NCBI GenBank assembly: GCA_002762915.1
Contig: PCYF01000043.1
Location: 1 to 13,976 of the forward strand
Origin: Candidatus Woesearchaeota archaeon CG10_big_fil_rev_8_21_14_0_10_32_9
Lineage (GTDB): Archaea; Nanobdellota; Nanobdellia; Woesearchaeales; 21-14-0-10-32-9
DNA length: 13,976 nt
Direction: 5' to 3'
Of the stretch, positions 1 to 5,330 are shown in pieces (positions within the stretch are counted from its first letter, which is position 1; every line of letters starts with the position of its first letter). The notes beneath the pieces were generated by a model, which did no database searches, was not told where the DNA came from, and saw only the letters and a list, made by a program, of their open reading frames with translations. Made by a program: the position numbers and the translations under genes.

Positions 1-2
1 AT

Positions 3-1295
3 TTTATTTGGGCTCAAAAGGTTGCAAAAGAATTGGAACTTAATCTAAACATAACGCAAATAAAATTGAATGAGGTCTCAAAATATCTTAAAAAAATTCT
101 TCCAATTATAGAGGATAATAACGTGGTTAAAGCAGGAGTTGCTTTGCCTTTTTATTTGGCAGCAGAAGAGGCGAAAAAAGATGGAGTTAGAATATTATTT
201 TCAGGGCTAGGCTCTGAGGAAATATTTGCAGGGTATGATCGTCATAAAAATAGTTTGAAAATTAACGAAGAATGTTTGTCTGGTTTGAGAAAAATTTATG
301 AGCGAGATTTATACAGAGATGATACTATTACGATGTTCAATACTATTGAATTAAGATTACCGTTTTTAGATAAAAACTTAGTTGAGTTTTCTTTGAAAAT
401 TCCTAGTAAATACAAAATTGTCGGGGAACGAAATAAAGTTATTCTAAGAGAGATTGCCAAACGTCAAGGATTGAATGAAGAGTTTGCTGAGCGAAAGAAG
501 AAAGCTGCTCAGTATGGTTCTAACTTTGATAAAGCAATTGAAAAGTTAGCGAAAGCAGAAAATAAAAATAAATCTCAGTATCTTAAGAAATTTTATGATT
601 TTGGGAATGTTCGTGTTGCTTCTCTTCTTAGTACGGGTAAGGATTCTTGTTTGGCAACTCAAATTATGTTGGAGCAGAATTATGCTGTGAGTTGTTTTAT
701 TACGATAAACTCTAAGAATCAGGATTCTTATATGTATCATGGTCCTAATACGCATCTTGCTAAGTTACAATCAGAAGCTGCAGGTATTCCTTTAATCGTT
801 AAAGAAACTGAGGGTGAGAAAGAAAAAGAGTTAGAAGAATTAAAAGATGCAATTCGTGATGCAATAAAGAAGTATAAGATTGAAGGAGTTGTTACAGGTG
901 CTTTGTTTTCTAATTATCAGCGTGAGCGTGTTGAGAAAATTTGTGATGAGCTCGGCGTAAAATGTTTCTCGCCTTTGTGGCATATGGATCAATCAAAAGA
1001 ATTAGAATTTTTATTAAATAAAGGGTTCAAGTTTTGTATGATTAAGATTGCGGCAGAAGGTTTGGATAAGTCTTGGCTTGGTAAAATTATAACTAAAAAA
1101 GAGCTTGATAAACTTGAAGTTCTTAGAAAAAAATTAGAAATTAATGTTGCCGGTGAAGGGGGGGAGTATGAATCGCTTGTGTTAGATGCTCCTTTTTTCA
1201 GTAAAGAATTAAAAATTCAGAAAAGCAGAGTTTTAAAAGAATCAAATATAGAAGCAACGCTTATAGTTGAAAAGGCTTCTTTGGTTAAAAAATAA
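3..1295 (+). CDS. Asparagine synthase C-terminal domain fused to Dph6-like diphthine-ammonia ligase (5' partial)
   Basis: The frame is open to the window edge, so the true start and the asparagine-synthase PP-loop lie outside. Residue numbers count from the TTG at 33. Residues about 1-165 match the end of an asparagine-synthase/AANH domain: FSGLGSEEIFAGY at 56-68 corresponds to the family's GxGxDExFxGY, followed by ELRLPFLD at 106-113. Residues about 190-418 are a second ATP-pyrophosphatase domain of the Dph6/MJ0570 type: PP-loop STGKDS (200-205, usually SGGKDS), GALFSNYQRERVE (289-301), SPLW (313-316), SWLGK (347-351) and GEGGEYE (374-380). Dph6 enzymes use ATP and ammonia to amidate diphthine on elongation factor 2, the last step of diphthamide synthesis. 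The fusion suggests the two amide-forming domains act together, but whether the first domain is active cannot be judged without its PP-loop. The stop is followed by a short overlapping gene. Confidence 0.85.
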   Translation, partial: FIWAQKVAKELELNLNITQIKLNEVSKYLKKILPIIEDNNVVKAGVALPFYLAAEEAKKDGVRILFSGLGSEEIFAGYDRHKNSLKINEECLSGLRKIYERDLYRDDTITMFNTIELRLPFLDKNLVEFSLKIPSKYKIVGERNKVILREIAKRQGLNEEFAERKKKAAQYGSNFDKAIEKLAKAENKNKSQYLKKFYDFGNVRVASLLSTGKDSCLATQIMLEQNYAVSCFITINSKNQDSYMYHGPNTHLAKLQSEAAGIPLIVKETEGEKEKELEELKDAIRDAIKKYKIEGVVTGALFSNYQRERVEKICDELGVKCFSPLWHMDQSKELEFLLNKGFKFCMIKIAAEGLDKSWLGKIITKKELDKLEVLRKKLEINVAGEGGEYESLVLDAPFFSKELKIQKSRVLKESNIEATLIVEKASLVKK

Positions 1296-1704
1296 TCAGT
1301 TAACTTGTTATTCTGTTAGATTAACTTCTAAAACAGTTGTTTTGGATATGATAAAATATGGCGATTTAGACACAAAGAAATGGAGAGTGCCTTGCAAATG
1401 TTATAATAATCTTACTTTTGCTTTATATTGGTTGAAAGCATTCTTTTCTTGTGAAGCTTATGTTACTGAAAAAGTAATTCGCATTCAAACGGTCAATAAA
1501 GAAGGAATGCAAGACATAAAAAAATTATTAGATTGTTTTGATATCTCTTCTAATGTGTATTCCTATGTTCCTAAAAATCCAAATCATTCTGAGGTATTTA
1601 TTATTGTAATTCAGAAAAAATCTTCTAGATTTAAGTTCAGAGAGAAAATTGGGTTTTGGCACTCAAAAAAATCTGAAATGCTCGACAAAGCGTTATCTTT
1701 ATAA
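1267..1704 (+). CDS. Single-motif LAGLIDADG-like protein (homing endonuclease family, possibly degenerate)
   Basis: A 145-residue frame resembles one LAGLIDADG repeat domain. The N-terminal stretch (SVRLTSK, 16-22) and KKWRVP (37-42) precede the motif helix WLKAFFSCEAYV (55-66), where the usual YLRGFFDxEGSV pattern is recognisable and the acidic residue is kept as E63. Downstream are VNKEG (76-80), LLDCFDISSNVYSY (87-100) and REKIGFWHSKKSEML (125-139), which match the IGF-H-x-K-x-x-x-L tail of the family. With one motif it would have to act as a homodimer if it is a nuclease. The S-C-E-A replacement of D-A-E-G leaves activity doubtful. The only start that keeps the whole domain is the TTG at 1267, which overlaps the upstream gene by 29 bases. 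The first ATG (1348) would remove the domain's first strand. It lies directly upstream of the intron-containing tRNA-Ser. I am confident of the fold type, less so of function. Confidence 0.6.
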   Translation: MKRLLWLKNNQLTCYSVRLTSKTVVLDMIKYGDLDTKKWRVPCKCYNNLTFALYWLKAFFSCEAYVTEKVIRIQTVNKEGMQDIKKLLDCFDISSNVYSYVPKNPNHSEVFIIVIQKKSSRFKFREKIGFWHSKKSEMLDKALSL

Positions 1705-1707
1705 ATA
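1698..1707 (+). promoter_or_regulatory. Probable TATA box of tRNA-Ser
   Basis: TTTATAAATA-like sequence centred about 29 bases before the first base of the tRNA, the usual archaeal box A distance. A second TATAAATA-like stretch at 1711-1718 is too close to the tRNA to be the main box. It overlaps the end of the LAGLIDADG-like gene. Confidence 0.45.
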
Positions 1708-1760
1708 TTGTATAAATACTTGTGATTTAAGCCACGATCGCATAACCTGGTATTGCGCAA

Positions 1761-1779
1761 ATCTGTAAAAGGAGCGTAT
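1761..1779 (+). other. Noncanonical tRNA intron at position 29/30 (19 nt)
   Basis: Cutting after 1760 and after 1779 places CAA next to GC and restores all five pairs of the anticodon stem. The site resembles a relaxed bulge-helix-bulge. The central helix is GCGC (1755-1758) with GCGT (1774-1777), including one G-U pair. The three-base bulges are AAA (1759-1761) and ATG (1778-1780), each cut after its second base. The inner helix is TCT/GGA (1762-1764 with 1771-1773) and closes a 6-base loop. I see no convincing outer helix, so it is an incomplete motif of the kind known at noncanonical archaeal tRNA intron sites. Confidence 0.75.
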
Positions 1780-1787
1780 GCCTGGAA

Positions 1788-1825
1788 TGGTTTCTTATAG
1801 AAATCTACCAAGAAGAATACCAGCG
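1788..1825 (+). other. Canonical tRNA intron at position 37/38 (38 nt)
   Basis: The central bulge-helix-bulge helix is CTGG (1782-1785) with CCAG (1820-1823). The bulges AAT (1786-1788) and CGA (1824-1826) are cut after their second bases. Inside the intron GGTTTCT (1789-1795) pairs with AGAAATC (1799-1805) across a three-base loop. After splicing, A37 (1787) joins A38 (1826). Confidence 0.82.
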
Positions 1826-1989
1826 AGCTTGTCCCTTACGGGATTCCCGGTTCAAATCCGGGTCGTGGCGTTTTACTAAAGGTTCAGTTTTGTAGATTTT
1901 TTATTTTAAAAGGAGTTGTAACCATTTGTCTGAATTATAAATGTGAGTCTATAATTTTTGAAACCGATGTTTATCAAGAATATTTTAGC

Positions 1990-2442
1990 TTATTTGTTTT
2001 TATATAGCATAAATATTATTGCACCCATTGATAGAGCAGTTCCTATAAAGATGCTTGCAATTGGGTCAAATCCAAATTTTAAAAATATTTCTTTAGATGC
2101 ATTAAAGATACCATTAGCAAATATTGTTGCTGCGGCTATAATTAGCCCGGCTGTTATTGTTGATTCAAACTGTATAACTCTATTTTTTTGATTATTTAAA
2201 TTTTTTAACTCATTTTTAGAGCGGTTGTAGTCATAGTCTTTAGCTAATTCGATGTTGTTACATCTACATGAACTTATTCTTTCAGCTATTATTGATTCAT
2301 GAAGTGTAATATTTTCATCTATTTCTTGTAGTTTGCTTTTATTCTTAGCTTTATTCAAGAATTGTAGAAGTGTATTATAATTTATAAATTTATTAGATTT
2401 TAATGAGTTTGCGGTGTAGTTTTGTTCTTCATATAGTTTCAA
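1990..2442 (-). CDS. Small protein of unknown function with two C-terminal membrane helices
   Basis: The 150-residue product is not a family I recognise. Residues 1-92 are polar and charged, likely helical, with a charged region at 62-92 that could be a short coiled coil, and two nearby cysteines (59 and 61) that do not form a clear metal motif. Residues about 95-113 and 127-147 are hydrophobic and small-residue rich (AGLIIAAATIFANGIF, and a glycine/alanine stretch in the second), ending in the charged YKNK. This suggests a helical hairpin in the membrane with both protein ends on the cytoplasmic side. The only usable start near the 5' end is TTG at 2442. There is no ATG within the first 100 residues, so the start is uncertain. 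It is divergent from pyrG with 45 bases between the two starts. The plus-strand frame over the same bases is a shadow. Confidence 0.6.
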   Translation of the reverse strand: MKLYEEQNYTANSLKSNKFINYNTLLQFLNKAKNKSKLQEIDENITLHESIIAERISSCRCNNIELAKDYDYNRSKNELKNLNNQKNRVIQFESTITAGLIIAAATIFANGIFNASKEIFLKFGFDPIASIFIGTALSMGAIIFMLYKNK

Positions 2443-2450
2443 GCACTATA

Positions 2451-2461
2451 ATATTTATATA
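2451..2461. promoter_or_regulatory. Shared AT-rich promoter (TATA) between pyrG and the divergent small gene
   Basis: ATATTTATATA reads as a TATA box on both strands. For pyrG its centre is about 32 bases before the ATG, giving a transcript with almost no leader, consistent with the lack of a ribosome site before 2488. For the minus-strand gene the distance to the TTG at 2442 is only about 14 bases, so either that start is further downstream or its promoter lies elsewhere. Confidence 0.5.
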
Positions 2462-2487
2462 TTGCTTGGGGCTTAGTAGAATTCCGT

Positions 2488-4083
2488 ATGGTAAAATATA
2501 TTATTGTTACTGGCGGAGTTCTTTCGGGTTTAGGCAAAGGTGTTGCAGCTGCATCAATAGGTCATTTATTATCTTATGATTACAAAGTGATTCCAATTAA
2601 GTGCGATGGATATTTGAATGTTGATCCTGGCACTATGAATCCTGTTGAGCATGGAGAAGTATTTGTTCTTGATGATGGTACTGAAGTTGATATGGATTTT
2701 GGTCATTATGAACGTTTTCTAAGCACAACGTGTACTGGTAGACAAAATCTTACTATGGGTAAAGTTTTTCAGGAATTGAGAGTTTTAGAAAGAAAAGGAG
2801 AGTTTCTTGGTAAAACTGTTCAGTTCGTTCCACACGGTGTTAATCATATTGTGAATTGGTGGGAAGATGTTGCAACCAAGAGAGAGGCAGAGGTTGTCTT
2901 AATTGAAATTGGTGGAACTGTTGGTGATATGGAAAATGAATTATATCTTGAGGCTGCAAGAAGATTAAGAGCAAAGCAAGGAAATGAAAATGTTTTTTTT
3001 ATTCATTTAACATATGTTCCTATTCCTGGTGGCGTGAATGAGCAGAAATCTAAACCAACTCAACAATCAGTTAGTATGTTGATGCAGAGAGGAATTATTC
3101 CAGACATGATTTTGTGTAGAAGTACGGATTATGTTTCTGAAAATATTAAAGAAAAGATTTCTATTTTTTGTAACATTGATAAAACTGCAGTAATTAGTGC
3201 TATTGATGTTGATGATGTTTACAAGATTCCTCTTATTTTTGAAAGTCAAGATGTTTTGAATGTAATTAATAAAAAACTTGGCTTGAATGCGAAACCCGAT
3301 TTAGTTGAGTGGAAAAAATTAGTTGAAAAAAAAGAGTTAACAAACAAATTAAGAGTTGCGATTTGCGGTAAGTATACTGCTTTAGAAGATTCTTATGCTT
3401 CTGTTGTTGAAGCTCTTAATCATGCTGCAAAACATAATGATGTTTCTGTTGAAATTGTATGGATTGATACTGAGTCTGTTGAGACGGGTTGTGTTGTCGA
3501 AGCACTAAAAAATATTCAGGGGGTTATTGTTCCTGGAGGTTTTGGATCTAGAGGTGTTGAAGGAAAAATTAAGGTTATTAAATACTGTAGAGAAAATAAA
3601 ATTCCGTATCTTGGTTTGTGTTATGGTTTGCAACTTGCAGTTATTGATTTTGCTAGAAATGTTTGCGGATTAGAGGGTGCGCATACAACTGAGATTGATA
3701 AAGAGACAAAGAGTCCCGTTATTGATATTTTACCTGATAAAAAAGATGTAAAAAATCTCGGAGGAACTTTACGTTTAGGCGCTTATGATGCAATTTTGTT
3801 AAAGGGAAGTATGGTTTCAGATTTGTACTCTGCGGGTGTTGTTTCAGAAAGACACAGGCACAGGTATGAAGTAAATCCATCGTATCACGATTTATTGATT
3901 GATAATGGTTTGAAGATTTCGGGTTATAGTCCTGATGGGCGTCTTGCGGAGTTTATAGAATTAGAGGATCATCCTTTTTTTGTTGCAACTCAGGCACATC
4001 CTGAACTTAAGAGTTCTCTTTTAAGACCCGCTCCTCTATTTATGGGGCTTGTAACTGCTATTATAGAGACTGAAAGGAAGTAA
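2488..4083 (+). CDS. pyrG: CTP synthase (glutamine-hydrolysing)
   Basis: This enzyme makes CTP from UTP, ATP and glutamine, the last step of pyrimidine nucleotide synthesis. The 531-residue length is normal. The N-terminal synthetase domain (about 1-265) begins KYIIVTGGVLSGLGKGVAAA, the dethiobiotin-synthetase-like P-loop, followed by DPGTMNPVEHGEVFVLDDGTE and FGHYERFL. The C-terminal class I glutamine amidotransferase domain (about 290-531) has PGGFGSRG, the nucleophile C378 in GLCYGLQ, and H504 and E506 in QAHPE, completing the catalytic triad. VSERHRHRYEVNP is also present. The lid segment (STTCTGRQNLTMGKV) and the insert around FVPHGVNHIVNWW differ from the common bacterial form. The ATG at 2488 is at the family's usual N-terminus. 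No ribosome site is visible, which fits a leaderless transcript from the TATA box at 2451-2461. Confidence 0.97.
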   Translation: MVKYIIVTGGVLSGLGKGVAAASIGHLLSYDYKVIPIKCDGYLNVDPGTMNPVEHGEVFVLDDGTEVDMDFGHYERFLSTTCTGRQNLTMGKVFQELRVLERKGEFLGKTVQFVPHGVNHIVNWWEDVATKREAEVVLIEIGGTVGDMENELYLEAARRLRAKQGNENVFFIHLTYVPIPGGVNEQKSKPTQQSVSMLMQRGIIPDMILCRSTDYVSENIKEKISIFCNIDKTAVISAIDVDDVYKIPLIFESQDVLNVINKKLGLNAKPDLVEWKKLVEKKELTNKLRVAICGKYTALEDSYASVVEALNHAAKHNDVSVEIVWIDTESVETGCVVEALKNIQGVIVPGGFGSRGVEGKIKVIKYCRENKIPYLGLCYGLQLAVIDFARNVCGLEGAHTTEIDKETKSPVIDILPDKKDVKNLGGTLRLGAYDAILLKGSMVSDLYSAGVVSERHRHRYEVNPSYHDLLIDNGLKISGYSPDGRLAEFIELEDHPFFVATQAHPELKSSLLRPAPLFMGLVTAIIETERK

Positions 4084-4097
4084 ATTTTTCCAAAAAC

Positions 4098-4107
4098 TAT
4101 TTAAAAC
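4098..4107 (+). promoter_or_regulatory. Probable TATA box of tRNA-Val
   Basis: CTATTTAAAA, centred about 28 bases before the tRNA, in the short gap after the pyrG stop. Confidence 0.4.
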
Positions 4108-4130
4108 GACTGTGTGTCCATTTTCCTTAT

Positions 4131-4206
4131 GGGCTCATGGTCTAGTGGCTATGATGTCTCCCTTACACGGAGAGGATCGCCGGTTCGAGTCCGGCTGGGC
4201 CCACCA
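4131..4206 (+). tRNA. tRNA-Val(TAC), intronless, CCA encoded
   Basis: The acceptor GGGCTCA (4131-4137) pairs with TGGGCCC (4196-4202), allowing one mismatch or wobble, and is followed by A73 and an encoded CCA (4204-4206). The anticodon stem TCTCC/GGAGA closes the loop CTTACAC, giving anticodon TAC. The T arm is GCCGG-TTCGAGT-CCGGC. The D arm begins GTCT with AGTGGCTA in the loop. No intron is needed. Confidence 0.97.
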
Positions 4207-4277
4207 CTTTTCTTACTTAATTGTTGTTTACTATTGTAAATGTAGTTTGGCTAAGATTTCTCAAAGGTTAGGGTAAA

Positions 4278-4288
4278 CTTTATATATG
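4278..4288 (+). promoter_or_regulatory. TATA box for the membrane protein gene
   Basis: CTTTATATATG lies 40-50 bases before the ATG at 4327. A GAGGT Shine-Dalgarno match (4312-4316) stands 10 bases before that ATG. Together they mark 4327, not the TTG at 4392, as the natural translation start. Confidence 0.55.
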
Positions 4289-4326
4289 TAGTTTTCTGTG
4301 ATTTCTAAAAAGAGGTAATTTTGTTT

Positions 4327-5267
4327 ATGGAATCTTCAGAAAATAATAATTTCGAAGAGCACATTCTAAGTGAGAAGAAGCTTAAATTCACTTGGTTTGT
4401 TCAAAATATTCTCAATCGTTAAACATTGCTCCTCCGAAGATATTGTTCTTTGCAACTCTTTGTCCGTATAACGATTTGCAAGAATGGACTCATATTCATT
4501 CGCAAAGCAATGCTATTTGTGTTTCTGAAAAAGATTTGATCACATGGGATTATGAAACCATGGAGAGTGTTGTGAAAAAAGAACTCAGCGACTTAGTAAA
4601 AGAGAAAAATAAGAAAGATAATCCTGTTGGTTCTTTTTTTTCTAATTTGGTTCCTTCTAAAAAAGATTTGTCTACTGCTTCAGCTAATGAAATTTATTCA
4701 ACCAGAAAAAAGCACAAAACTGCTCTGCTTTTTGTTATTGTGGGAATTATTGCGGTAATAATTCTTAGTAATTTTATAAAATTTAATTTTGAGAATGGAT
4801 CAGAATCTGTGAACTCTGAGTCGGTGCCAACTACAGAAACATATACTATTCCTGAAAATATTTCTTATTCGGATATTCTAGAGATTGATATTAGAGGTTA
4901 TTCAGAAGACATGATTTTGAAAGGAAGCTTGTTGAAAGAAGAAATTAATTTGAGTGAGACACTAAAAACAATTGATTATTATGTTGTTGACGATTCTATG
5001 AATAAAGTTAAATTAAACTTTGTTTTAGTAAAAACTCCGGAGATGTATAAATCTGTATTTCCCGTTAACAATATTAGTGCAGACCTTTATCAAATTAATG
5101 GGACACTTAAAGTATCTTTAGGTGAGTTGGAATTCTACGTAAAGAAAATGGAAAATTATACTAGAAAAACAATTGAAGAAGAAAGAGTAATATATGTTGA
5201 GCAAAATTTTACTTCAAAAGATAGTTCTGAGTCAAAAGGTTGGGTTGATTGGCTTATAAACAAATAA
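4327..5267 (+). pseudogene. Single-pass membrane protein with degenerate zinc-knuckle N-terminus; apparent frameshift near 4386-4420
   Basis: The ATG at 4327 has a ribosome site and a promoter but stops after 31 codons (TAA 4420-4422). A second frame is open from 4386 to the stop at 5267 (291 residues if read from the TTG at 4392). A -1 shift between 4386 and 4419 would join MESSENNN...KLKF to VCSKYSQSLNIAPPKILFF, a natural-looking zinc-knuckle start in which the second cysteine of a CxxC has become tyrosine. Numbering from 4392, residues 110-129 (TALLFVIVGIIAVIILSNFI) form one membrane helix after a basic RKKHK. The part after residue 130 is acidic and serine-rich, then mixed, and is likely outside the cell. 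No known family is recognised. It may be a broken gene, a sequencing error, a programmed shift, or a gene actually starting at 4392 or at the ATG at 4560. The long intact downstream frame argues that the protein is, or recently was, made. Confidence 0.5.
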
Positions 5268-5276
5268 CGTTCCGTT

Positions 5277-5289
5277 CATCCTGTGGATG
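5277..5289. terminator. Small inverted repeat between convergent genes
   Basis: CATCC-TGT-GGATG forms a 5-pair hairpin just after the stop at 5267, and GGATGTT recurs at 5297. A T-rich stretch follows at 5318-5325 on the plus strand. It could end transcription from one or both sides, but it is short and lacks a long T run. Confidence 0.25.
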
Positions 5290-5330
5290 TTAATATAAGG
5301 ATGTTCAGATAAGGCTGTTTTATTTATAAA

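Larger units (their letters stand above)
1731..1870 (+). tRNA. tRNA-Ser(GGA) with two introns
   Basis: The acceptor strands GCCACGA (1731-1737) and TCGTGGC (1863-1869) pair perfectly, and the discriminator is G (1870), typical of tRNA-Ser. The T arm is CCCGG/TTCAAAT/CCGGG (1846-1862). A long variable arm TCCC-TTAC-GGGA (1832-1843) makes it a type II tRNA. The D arm spans 1740-1756 with the conserved GG at 1749-1750. Contiguous reading gives no good anticodon arm. Removing 1761-1779 and 1788-1825 joins CAA+GC into a 5-pair stem with GCTTG (1827-1831) and a 7-base loop CTGGAAA whose anticodon is GGA (serine). The spliced product is 83 bases. No CCA is encoded after 1870, unlike the tRNA-Val in this window. 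A T-rich run at 1896-1908 could end transcription. An unspliced reading as tRNA-Tyr(GTA) was considered and rejected. Confidence 0.88.

Noticed and set aside
1758..1769. Reading the tRNA as tRNA-Tyr(GTA) from CAAAT-CTGTAAA with one intron
   Set aside because: The stem would contain an A-C mismatch and a T-G pair, archaeal tRNA-Tyr is not type II, and G73 plus the long variable arm point to serine. The two-intron model gives a perfect stem.
1611..1811. Minus-strand frame of 66 codons
   Set aside because: It is antisense to the end of the LAGLIDADG-like gene and to the tRNA-Ser, with no promoter or recognisable protein pattern.
1958..2191. Plus-strand hydrophobic frame of 77 codons
   Set aside because: It lies antisense to the membrane-helix codons of the minus-strand gene, where hydrophobic shadows are expected. 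The minus frame is twice as long.
4131..4206. tRNA-Val as an integration site for the defence region
   Set aside because: No copy of the tRNA 3' end is present on the far side of the operon, and no integrase gene is in the window.
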